30,313 nt of DNA from a virus. The notes under the pieces are model-generated. The model was not told where the DNA came from. It searched no databases and saw only the letters and a list, made by a program, of their open reading frames with translations. How positions within the stretch are numbered: the stretch's first letter is position 1; every line of letters starts with the position of its first letter. Position numbers and translations under genes: made by a program. Positions 22,610 through 28,076 of this stretch are shown here, in pieces. The stretch covers positions 1 to 30,313 of the IMG/VR virus record IMGVR_UViG_3300042868_001046; one strand, written 5' to 3'.

Positions 22610-22944
22610 TGGCTAACAATATTGCCTTTCAGCCGATGGGCAAGACCGTCAAGGTCACTGCCAATACGTCGCCGGTATCTGCCAATGTGTCGGCAGATTC
22701 TCCGGTGGCGCAATACCATGTCTTAAACAGTAGCGGTACTGACATTGCTTATGTACGCATTACACCGTCGGGTGGCAATGCGGCAGTGCCGGGTGCGAAT
22801 GCTGAATATGGCATGGCAGTCTTGCCTGCATCGTCAGTCATTATTACTGGCCCACAGTGTCGTTCCGGTTCCAACGTCGTGGTATCGGCAATCTCTGCGG
22901 CTAATACACCGGCAGTCTTTGTGACACCGGGCGAAGGATTGTAA
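22609..22944 (+). CDS. Small beta-rich virion protein, copy B
   Basis: A 111-aa product starting with TAATG coupling. Alternating strands (NNIAFQPMGKTVKVTANTS; DIAYVRITPSGGN) and a VFVTPGEGL ending recall the 109-aa product at 12204. The two share strand order, a central Gln-Tyr-x-x-x-Asn, and Pro-Gly-Asp/Glu-Gly-Leu at the end. It is not in the head or tail block but sits between a membrane protein and a holin. Surface or head decoration is possible; the function is unknown. Confidence 0.6.
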   Translation: MANNIAFQPMGKTVKVTANTSPVSANVSADSPVAQYHVLNSSGTDIAYVRITPSGGNAAVPGANAEYGMAVLPASSVIITGPQCRSGSNVVVSAISAANTPAVFVTPGEGL

Positions 22945-22946
22945 TT

Positions 22947-23357
22947 ATGGACGCCGATCTACAAAAGATAAGAATGCAAGCCGATGTTGAGCTTGCTAAG
23001 TTAGAAGCAACTTCCCCTGCTAAAGAGGTGGCTGGCAAGGCTATTGGTAAGTGGGGTCTTGCAGCTATCGTGTCTATTGTAGTAATCGGCGTCATAGCTA
23101 GTCTATGGCTGGAAGAGGGGAAGATGGCAGCAGTCATGGGCTTACTTGGCGCTTCTCTAACCGCCTTGATTCAAATGCTTAACGGCATTGCAGGCTCAGC
23201 AACAAAGCAAGAGAAACCTGAGTTTGAAGTCATGAAGCAACTAATTGACAAGCTAGACCGGCTGGATCGTAAAGAACCGTCTATGCAAGTTGATGTTGAA
23301 GATGGGAAAGTTACTGTCAAGCGCGGTGATGATAAGGTTGTTGCGGAGGGGAAATAA
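22947..23357 (+). CDS. Two-span membrane protein, holin-like (136 aa)
   Basis: Hydrophobic helices at about 36-55 (WGLAAIVSIVVIGVIASLWL) and about 60-82 (MAAVMGLLGASLTALIQMLN) are flanked by a charged N-terminus and a charged, helical C-terminus (MKQLIDKLDRLDRKE) that ends in a short beta/charged tail. It lies directly before the 3TM-type holin and shares a TAATG overlap with it. It could be a holin partner, antiholin or spanin-like anchor. The membrane topology is clear but the lysis role is inferred from neighbours. Confidence 0.6.
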   Translation: MDADLQKIRMQADVELAKLEATSPAKEVAGKAIGKWGLAAIVSIVVIGVIASLWLEEGKMAAVMGLLGASLTALIQMLNGIAGSATKQEKPEFEVMKQLIDKLDRLDRKEPSMQVDVEDGKVTVKRGDDKVVAEGK

Positions 23358-23851
23358 TGTTGCCACTGCTTGCCCCAATACTTTCTCAGCTTGCTGGTGC
23401 TGGTATGCAAAAGGTGGCTGATGCTGTCATGGACAAAGGCTTAGATGTGGTGGAAGCCAAGCTAGGCGTGAAGCTAACGCCTAATGAGGATGGCGTCCTT
23501 GATCCTGCCAAACTAGCTGAAGTCGAGACTGCTGCCATGAAACATGCTGAGTTTATGGCTGAGCTAGACCAGAAAGACCGTGAGAACGCCAGAGCAAACA
23601 GGCTTGCCATTGTGACTAACAAGGATGTGCCTTGGTGGGAGAAAGCCGTTATGCCTTTCTTGGCTGTCTTTACTGTGGTGGCAACCTTTGTATTGGTGGG
23701 CATCCTCTGCTTTGTAGAGATTGCAGATTCACAAGAGCGCATTGTGATCTTTGTCTTAGGCTTTGTGACTGCGGTGGCAGGTCAGGTGCTAAGTTTCTAC
23801 TTTGGCTCCTCGCAGGGTTCCAAGGATAAGACTGAAGCACTGAAGAAATGA
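23357..23851 (+). CDS. Holin, 3TM/gene-transfer-agent type
   Basis: Holins make membrane pores that release the endolysin. This 164-aa product has hydrophobic segments at about 98-120 (VMPFLAVFTVVATFVLVGIL) and about 128-147 (RIVIFVLGFVTAVAGQVLSF), with a possible third near the N-terminus. It ends with the diagnostic SFYFGSSQGSKDKT sequence. That Tyr-Phe-Gly-Ser-Ser-x-Gly-Ser pattern marks the 'holin of 3TMs, for gene-transfer release' family as I know it. It overlaps the endolysin start by 4 bases (ATGA), the normal order of a lysis cassette. Confidence 0.82.
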   Translation: MLPLLAPILSQLAGAGMQKVADAVMDKGLDVVEAKLGVKLTPNEDGVLDPAKLAEVETAAMKHAEFMAELDQKDRENARANRLAIVTNKDVPWWEKAVMPFLAVFTVVATFVLVGILCFVEIADSQERIVIFVLGFVTAVAGQVLSFYFGSSQGSKDKTEALKK

Positions 23852-24291
23852 AGCTGTCAGAGCATTTCACGCTGGAAGAGCTGACCGTTAGCGAAACGGC
23901 AGCACGGAAGGGCTTGGATAACACGCCAGACAATGATGCTTTGTTTGACCTAAAGCGTCTGGCTGCATTCCTTGAGAGCATTCGAGAGACTGTTGATAAA
24001 CCGATCAAGATTAACTCTGCTTACCGTGCGCCTGAAGTCAATGCCAGTGTGGGCGGCAGCAAGACAAGTCAGCATTGCAAAGGGCAGGCAGCAGATATTC
24101 GGGTGGCGGGCATGACCCCGGATCAAGTGGTGCAGGCCATCATTGCCGCTAAGCTACCGTTTGATCAGGTGATCAGGGAGTTTGATAGCTGGACGCATGT
24201 TAGCATTGCGCCCAAGGACAAGCCGCCTCGCAAGATGGCCTTGATCATTGACAAAAAAGGAACCCGTCCTTATGCCCCAAAAAAATCCTAG
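23848..24291 (+). CDS. Peptidoglycan peptidase, M15-family endolysin
   Basis: Endolysin that cuts the peptide part of the cell wall once the holin opens the membrane. The 147-aa chain has an SEHFTLEELTVSETAARKG start typical of M15_3 (D-alanyl-D-alanine carboxypeptidase-like) enzymes. SAYRAPEVNASVGGSKTSQH then carries the first zinc ligand His76. QAADIR supplies Asp83 and WTHVSI supplies His117, completing the His/Asp/His zinc set. Arg60 of SAYR is also conserved. The length suits single-domain phage endolysins; there is no wall-binding domain. It overlaps the holin by 4 bases. Confidence 0.88.
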   Translation: MKLSEHFTLEELTVSETAARKGLDNTPDNDALFDLKRLAAFLESIRETVDKPIKINSAYRAPEVNASVGGSKTSQHCKGQAADIRVAGMTPDQVVQAIIAAKLPFDQVIREFDSWTHVSIAPKDKPPRKMALIIDKKGTRPYAPKKS

Positions 24292-24532
24292 TTTGTCGAT
24301 AGGGCGTGGTGAGAAGCTGCCGGTCAGCAAAGGTGCTGGCTTGACTGCAAAGGGCAGGGCTAAGTACAACCGCGAAACTGGCAGCAACCTGAAAGCACCA
24401 GCACCTAATCCTAAGACGAAGAAGGAAGCAGGCCGCAAGGCTAGTTTCTGTGCAAGGATGGCTCCCATTGCAAAGGCTAGTCCAAAGGGAAGCCGTGCTA
24501 GAGCGTCCATGCGGAGATGGAACTGCCGGTGA
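24272..24532 (+). CDS. Small basic protein, DUF6321-like (86 aa)
   Basis: The start is ATG 24272, which overlaps the endolysin end by 20 bases. A longer start at 24248 is possible but runs through endolysin coding. The core (SLSIGRGEKLPVSKGAGLTA, then KGRAKYNRETGSNLKAPAP and KKEAGRKASFCARMAP) matches the pattern I know as DUF6321: very basic, 'GLTAKGRAKYN...GSNLKAP...FCARM' proteins found mostly in phages. The function is unknown; DNA or RNA contact is suggested by charge. It overlaps the methyltransferase start by 16 bases. Confidence 0.7.
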   Translation: MPQKNPSLSIGRGEKLPVSKGAGLTAKGRAKYNRETGSNLKAPAPNPKTKKEAGRKASFCARMAPIAKASPKGSRARASMRRWNCR

Positions 24533-25041
24533 GTCATCAGGCACAGATAAACTTTGTGGCAGAACTGAGTAACCAGTTCCCTGAATACTTCATTGGCAAG
24601 AAAGTCCTTGAGATTGGTAGCCTAAACATTAACGGTTCTATCAGACCATTCTTTGAGCAATGTACCTATGTTGGGGTTGATCTTGGCGAAGGACGAGACG
24701 TTGATGTGGTGGGTAAGGGAGAAGAACTTACCTACGGTGACGATAGCTTTGACGTTGTTGCAAGTTGTGAATGTTTTGAGCATAACCCTGAGTGGGTAGC
24801 GACGCTCAATAACATGATCAGGATGTGCAGTGGCTTGGTATTCTTTAGCTGTGCAACTACTGGCAGGCCGGAGCATGGAACGCCACGCACTAGCCCGCAT
24901 GATGCACCGTTCTGTGGTGACTACTACCGGAACTTGACGGAAGAGGATGTGCGGCAGGCAATAGATTTATCAGTCTTTACAGACTATCAATTTCTAACTA
25001 ATGATACGTCGCACGACTTATACTTTTGGGGGATCAAATGA
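24517..25041 (+). CDS. Class I SAM-dependent methyltransferase
   Basis: A 174-aa Rossmann-type methyltransferase. Motif I is KVLEIGSLNINGS (Glu32, Gly34). The acidic residue after strand 2 is Asp55 (YVGVDLGEGRDVDVV). DDSFDVVASCECFEHNPEW is motif post-I to III. Strand 5 (GLVFFSCATTGRPEHGTPR) follows. It lacks an obvious DNA-methyltransferase NPPY/DPPY motif, so sugar, protein or small-molecule methylation is more likely than base methylation. The nearby glycosyltransferase and second methyltransferase point to surface or nucleotide sugar modification, but the substrate is unknown. The start is inside the preceding gene; the stop overlaps the next (ATGA). Confidence 0.8.
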   Translation: MELPVSHQAQINFVAELSNQFPEYFIGKKVLEIGSLNINGSIRPFFEQCTYVGVDLGEGRDVDVVGKGEELTYGDDSFDVVASCECFEHNPEWVATLNNMIRMCSGLVFFSCATTGRPEHGTPRTSPHDAPFCGDYYRNLTEEDVRQAIDLSVFTDYQFLTNDTSHDLYFWGIK

Positions 25042-25181
25042 AGACCGGACTCTATTCCAACATTGCAGCAAAGCGCAACAGAATCAAGGCTGGTAGCGGA
25101 GAGCGTATGCGTAAACCCGGAACCAAGGGTGCGCCTACGGCAAAGGCTTTCAAGCGTTCAGCACGAACCGCTAAGCGATAA
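25038..25181 (+). CDS. Small basic 'GSGERMRKPGTKG' protein (47 aa)
   Basis: A 47-aa Lys/Arg/Gly-rich product coupled by ATGA to the methyltransferase. It has IAAKRNRIKAGSGERMRKPG then TKGAPTAKAFKRSARTAKR. I recall closely similar short proteins ('GSGEKMRKPG.KGAPTA..F..SAKTAK') in many environmental phages, with no known role. It is strongly positively charged and lacks hydrophobic segments, so nucleic-acid association is possible. Its conservation supports it as a real gene despite the length. Confidence 0.7.
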   Translation: MKTGLYSNIAAKRNRIKAGSGERMRKPGTKGAPTAKAFKRSARTAKR

Positions 25182-25183
25182 CG

Positions 25184-25738
25184 ATGCGCTTAGTTGATTT
25201 CATTGAAGCCAACTTCATCACAAAAACTGACAAGTACGACCTAGGCTATATCCATAGTTTCTACGATGAATTGTTTACGCCTAGACAAGACACGGCAAAG
25301 CATGTCTTAGAAATTGGCATTTACCGAGGCGATAGCATAAGGCTATGGCAACAGTATTTTCATAAGGCTGAGATTATTGGGGTGGATGTCAACCAATGTC
25401 CTGCGCTGGAAGGCTTAGAGCGCGTCAAGCAGGTAACAGAAAATGCTTACTCGAAAGAGTTTGTCAGCAAGTTAGAACCCAAGTTTGACATCATCATTGA
25501 TGATGGCCCACATACGTTTGAGTCAATGGTTTTCTTTTTGGAAAACTATGTGCCGTTATTGGCTGATGGTGGGGTATTGATCTTGGAAGATATTATTGAT
25601 CCAAGCTGGACGCCGAAGCTATTGGAATTGGTGCCAGACCGTTTAACCCAAGTCTATGACATGCGAGGCAAACAGAAAAATGCCCACTTGCTAGACTTGT
25701 GGAAAAACGGTTTGGACGTTATTGTTATCAGTGAGTGA
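25184..25738 (+). CDS. Class I SAM-dependent methyltransferase, DDGPH type
   Basis: A 184-aa product. Motif I is VLEIGIYRGDSIRLW (Glu43, Gly45), the acidic residue is Asp68 (IIGVDVNQCP), and IIIDDGPHTFESMVFFLE carries Asp106, Asp107 and His110. LADGGVLILEDI closes the core. The Asp-Asp-Gly-x-His pattern is known from sugar O-methyltransferases of the macrocin/mycinamicin type that use a metal, and from related proteins. It is followed by the terminator of the arm, so it is the last plus-strand gene. The acceptor is unknown. Its start is two bases after the preceding stop. Confidence 0.78.
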   Translation: MRLVDFIEANFITKTDKYDLGYIHSFYDELFTPRQDTAKHVLEIGIYRGDSIRLWQQYFHKAEIIGVDVNQCPALEGLERVKQVTENAYSKEFVSKLEPKFDIIIDDGPHTFESMVFFLENYVPLLADGGVLILEDIIDPSWTPKLLELVPDRLTQVYDMRGKQKNAHLLDLWKNGLDVIVISE

Positions 25739-25761
25739 ACGACACTCTCTCCCTGTGCTGT

Positions 25762-25814
25762 AGCCTAGTTCTTCTCCCTAGGCTTTCCCCCGCCTAATCA
25801 GCGGGGGTTTTTTT
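25762..25814 (+). terminator. Tandem hairpins and terminator at the convergent junction
   Basis: First stem: AGCCTAG, 9-nt loop, CTAGGCT (25762-25784). Second stem: CCCCCGC, loop CTAATCA, GCGGGGG (25787-25807), then seven T (25808-25814). The second is a strong rho-independent terminator for the plus arm. On the minus strand no T run follows, so it is mainly one-way. The glycosyltransferase stop codon (minus, 25813-25815) lies inside the T tract. Confidence 0.88.
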
Positions 25815-26547
25815 AGTCATTCGACAGCAAAGCACCTTCAAACAAATACGTTCCCATGTGACCTAGGTTGCACCAAGGTGCTGCATGAACCTTGCCGCCA
25901 ATCTTGCGCCACTGATGGCAGAAGAAGTAATCCTCTGACAACAACCGCTTGCTCTCAGGATCAATCGGATCAAGGTAGAACCCGTAGATTTCCTGACCAC
26001 CCAAGTGGCTCATGTCGCTCACATACGTCTGTGTGTGCGGCTTTAGTTGCTCAAACACATCCCGCTTGATCAGCATAAACCCTGTGCCAATGGCTGAGAC
26101 TTCACACGGCTGATCTGCTGGCACTGTCACGCTAGGCTCAGCATTTAAGAGGTTGACCACAAAGCTGCCGGTGTACTTCTGCAAGTCCTCTTTGCCATCA
26201 ATGGCAGCATTCTTGACGGTTTCCCAATTGATTTCCTTCTTTGGATAGATTCCACCTATGACATCTACATCAGATTCCAGCATCTTGATGACATCTTCAG
26301 CACGGAACCGAATGTCAGAATCAATCCAGAACAGGTAATCAGCATCCGTTTGCAGGAACTGGTGCGCCATGTTGCAACGTGCGCGAGTAATCAACGACTC
26401 ATTGAACATGAAGGCACACGATGTCTTGTAACCTTTAGCCCCTAAAATGGCGATTAGGTTGATCAAGGATTGAACATATACCCCTGTGCATTGGCCACCA
26501 AACATCGGTGTGCAGATGTAAATATGTTTTTGTTTATCAGTTGACAT
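25813..26547 (-). CDS. GT-A fold glycosyltransferase
   Basis: A 244-aa glycosyltransferase; start ATG 26547 lies inside the end of the homing endonuclease gene (11-base overlap), and the longer frame to 26580 is not supported. The N-terminal Rossmann-like part (IYICTPMFGGQCTGVYVQSL) is followed by SLITRARCNMAHQF and the DxD motif as WIDSD (Asp76-Ser77-Asp78), which binds nucleotide-sugar and metal. SAIGTGFMLIKRDVFEQL and SEDYFFCHQWRKIGGKVHAA (Glu205, Asp206) form the acceptor/catalytic side. His230 (LGHMG) is a further conserved-looking residue. The likely target is a phage structural protein, hypermodified DNA or host surface sugar. The position across from two methyltransferases is suggestive. 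Confidence 0.82.
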   Translation of the reverse strand: MSTDKQKHIYICTPMFGGQCTGVYVQSLINLIAILGAKGYKTSCAFMFNESLITRARCNMAHQFLQTDADYLFWIDSDIRFRAEDVIKMLESDVDVIGGIYPKKEINWETVKNAAIDGKEDLQKYTGSFVVNLLNAEPSVTVPADQPCEVSAIGTGFMLIKRDVFEQLKPHTQTYVSDMSHLGGQEIYGFYLDPIDPESKRLLSEDYFFCHQWRKIGGKVHAAPWCNLGHMGTYLFEGALLSND

Positions 26548-27007
26548 GATTCCAGCGTTCCTTTCGCTTAATTTGAGCAATGCAACCAGCAGTTACGCCA
26601 AAATTTTTTGCTATGGCTAAGCTAGTCCATCCATCATTTATCAATTTTTTAATACTTTTTACTTGTTCTTCCGTTAGTTTTGCTCTGCTATTTTTTGATC
26701 CAATCGTGCTGCGACCTTTCCTTGCCATGTCTTCAAGGTTTTGTTTTTGAGTTCCCAAGAAAAGGTGTGCTGGATTAACGCAATAAACATTGTCACAAGC
26801 GTGGCAAACATACATACCCTTTGGTATTTCGCCAATAAAAGCCTGATAGCTTGCTCGATGAGCGTAATGTTTTCTGTTGTGGCTAATGATTTGACCGTAA
26901 CCGCGAACGGTTGTTGTACCCATCCAAACCCAACAGCCGCCTTCAGGTATGCGTTCAACCTTTGCTTCTATTCTGTCTTTGGTAATTTCTACATATTTCG
27001 TCATCAT
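26537..27007 (-). CDS. HNH homing endonuclease with C-terminal HTH
   Basis: A 156-aa free-standing HNH enzyme. The N-terminal part (GGCWVWMGTTTVRGYGQI; YAHRASYQAFIGEIPKGMYV) leads into the HNH motif as CHACDNVYCVNPAHLFLGTQ and KQNLEDMARKGR, the standard HNH_3 pattern. Catalytic His and Asn are present. The last 50 residues (LTEEQVKSIKKLINDGWTSL; AIAKNFGVTAGCIAQIKRKE) form an HTH/NUMOD-like DNA-binding unit. GGAG precedes ATG 27007 by 5 bases. The DNA looks AT-richer than its flanks, supporting recent insertion between the resolvase-like gene and the glycosyltransferase. It overlaps the latter by 11 bases. Confidence 0.88.
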   Translation of the reverse strand: MMTKYVEITKDRIEAKVERIPEGGCWVWMGTTTVRGYGQIISHNRKHYAHRASYQAFIGEIPKGMYVCHACDNVYCVNPAHLFLGTQKQNLEDMARKGRSTIGSKNSRAKLTEEQVKSIKKLINDGWTSLAIAKNFGVTAGCIAQIKRKERWNHVN

Positions 27008-27023
27008 GTGATCTCCGAAAGGT

Positions 27024-27051
27024 GGGGCGTGTCGCAGTGACGCTGCGCCCC
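27024..27051 (-). other. GC-rich hairpin between nuclease gene and homing endonuclease
   Basis: GGGGCG and CGCCCC pair across a 16-base loop that itself holds CAG/CTG. It lies 10 bases beyond the resolvase-like stop and about 17 bases before the homing endonuclease start. There is no convincing T run on the minus strand, so it may be a weak terminator, a leader hairpin that limits endonuclease translation, or an RNA-stabilising stem. Confidence 0.5.
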
Positions 27052-27061
27052 GTCAGCGCTC

Positions 27062-27421
27062 CTAACTGTCCTCTGGCGAAGACTCATCCTGCGACTGATG
27101 GGGGTTTATTTCATTGCCAAGTAGCTTCAGCAAGTCGGGTAAGTGCATTAAGGCCAGTGATTTACCACCGTCCTCGCGCATGATCACAATGGATGTTTGA
27201 CCAGCTTCACAGGCTCTGTCTGCCTGTTCAATGAAATCATACACCGCAATCTTGCGTCTGCGTTTGCACTCAATCAGATAGTTGCCAAGGATTAAGTCAC
27301 CCTCATCCTTCACCTGATACTGCTTCAGGTTGCGCCGGATACGAATACCAAGCACATCAAATATCTCATTAGCAACCTCACGTTCGTAGGATGCTCCCCG
27401 GTTCCTTGCCAGCTTACTCAT
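27062..27421 (-). CDS. PD-(D/E)XK nuclease, Holliday-junction-resolvase-like
   Basis: A 119-aa nuclease. The N-terminus (NRGASYEREVANEIFDVLGI) carries a Glu in a helix (Glu15). Then EGDLILGNYLIECKRRRK gives Asp42, Glu51 and Lys53, the D...E-x-K active site. This small, all-core layout resembles archaeal Hjc-type and phage Holliday-junction-resolvase-like proteins, which cut four-way junctions formed during recombination or before packaging. Other PD-(D/E)XK nucleases cannot be excluded. It lies in the recombination arm with exonuclease and annealing protein. The start is coupled to the Cys-rich gene by TGATG. Confidence 0.75.
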   Translation of the reverse strand: MSKLARNRGASYEREVANEIFDVLGIRIRRNLKQYQVKDEGDLILGNYLIECKRRRKIAVYDFIEQADRACEAGQTSIVIMREDGGKSLALMHLPDLLKLLGNEINPHQSQDESSPEDS

Positions 27422-27567
27422 CAGTAGCAGTTCGTATTGCAGCTATTACCGTAGCAGCAGGTAGTGCAAGTAACACACCGCCCCTGATCACAGTAGGTGT
27501 TGTAAGTGCAGCTTGCCCAAACCAAAGGTGCAGTCACTGCCAACCACAAAGCGAATAAATAACGCAT
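27421..27567 (-). CDS. Cysteine-rich secreted mini-protein (48 aa)
   Basis: The start is ATG 27567 with an ideal AAGGAG 7 bases upstream; a longer frame is unsupported. Residues 1-18 (MRYLFALWLAVTAPLVWA) form a signal peptide with Ala-x-Trp-Ala before the cut. The mature 30 residues hold eight cysteines (CTYNTYCDQGRCVTCTTCCY, then GNSCNTNCY) with many Thr, Asn, Gly and Tyr. It would be exported to the periplasm or outer membrane and folded by disulfides. No family is recognised. Possible roles include superinfection exclusion, envelope modification or lysis timing. The position among recombination genes gives no clue. Confidence 0.68.
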   Translation of the reverse strand: MRYLFALWLAVTAPLVWASCTYNTYCDQGRCVTCTTCCYGNSCNTNCY

Positions 27568-27580
27568 GATCGTCTCCTTA

Positions 27581-27856
27581 TCAAAAAGGAATATCGCCAT
27601 CTTCACGGCGCTTGCTAGGGAAAGGATTGGCATTGCCGCTAGTGTTCTCAGCAGGTTGCCAGTTGTCTTCTTTCAGGCTGATCAACGCACCGCCTTTAGT
27701 TTCTTTCGTCCACGCAGCCAGCTTGATGGTATCGCCCGGAGCATAGTGCTGTTCAACCTTAAGCTCACCACGCCAATCGGGGCTACCAGCGCTCTTCTTG
27801 TTGCGGTTGCTCAGTAGTACACCAGTACCGGGTTTTCTATCTTGATAATCACTCAT
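27581..27856 (-). CDS. Small protein with SSB-type C-terminal tail (91 aa)
   Basis: Start ATG 27856 has AAAGG at good spacing. The N-terminus (RKPGTGVLLSNRNKKSAGSP) is basic, with a short beta region after it (DTIKLAAWTKETKGGALISL) that could be part of a small OB-like barrel. The Asn/Pro/Gly-rich linker ends in REDGDIPF. The acidic stretch followed by Asp-Ile-Pro-Phe at the very C-terminus copies the SSB-Ct motif by which bacterial single-strand binding proteins recruit recombination and repair partners. At 91 aa it is shorter than SSB (about 170 aa), and a full OB fold is not certain. The ATGA overlap with the HTH gene suggests coupling. Confidence 0.65.
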   Translation of the reverse strand: MSDYQDRKPGTGVLLSNRNKKSAGSPDWRGELKVEQHYAPGDTIKLAAWTKETKGGALISLKEDNWQPAENTSGNANPFPSKRREDGDIPF

Positions 27857-28041
27857 GTTTTACCTTTCGTATATGAATATCGTGCAAACTCTTTATTACC
27901 AATTCGCACTGTCTGCGTAATGATGTTATGCCCGTCTTTCCTAAGATCATCAATCCGTGCTGCCAGCCGAAGCACGCCATACAATCTCAGGGAATCCAAG
28001 GCCGTAATGCTTTGTCCAGCCTGCAAGTGTTCAAGCACCAT
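27853..28041 (-). CDS. Small helix-turn-helix protein, HTH_39-like (62 aa)
   Basis: The core LEHLQAGQSITALDSLRLYG followed by VLRLAARIDDLRKDGHNI matches the pattern I know for HTH_39 proteins ('L..L..G..IT..EAL..YG..RLAARI.DLRK.GH.I'), short phage/bacterial DNA-binding proteins. ATG 28041 is the only good start, but no clear ribosome site precedes it. The frame stays open upstream with a natural-looking basic linker. It lies 35 bases after the annealing protein stop and could be a regulator of the recombination arm. Confidence 0.7.
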   Translation of the reverse strand: MVLEHLQAGQSITALDSLRLYGVLRLAARIDDLRKDGHNIITQTVRIGNKEFARYSYTKGKT

Positions 28042-28076
28042 TTGGTTTTGAGACTTGCTGCCAGACTTGGCTGGCG

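Noticed and set aside
24248-24271. Earlier start for the DUF6321-like protein
   Set aside because: The eight extra residues lie in endolysin coding sequence, and the family pattern begins after ATG 24272.
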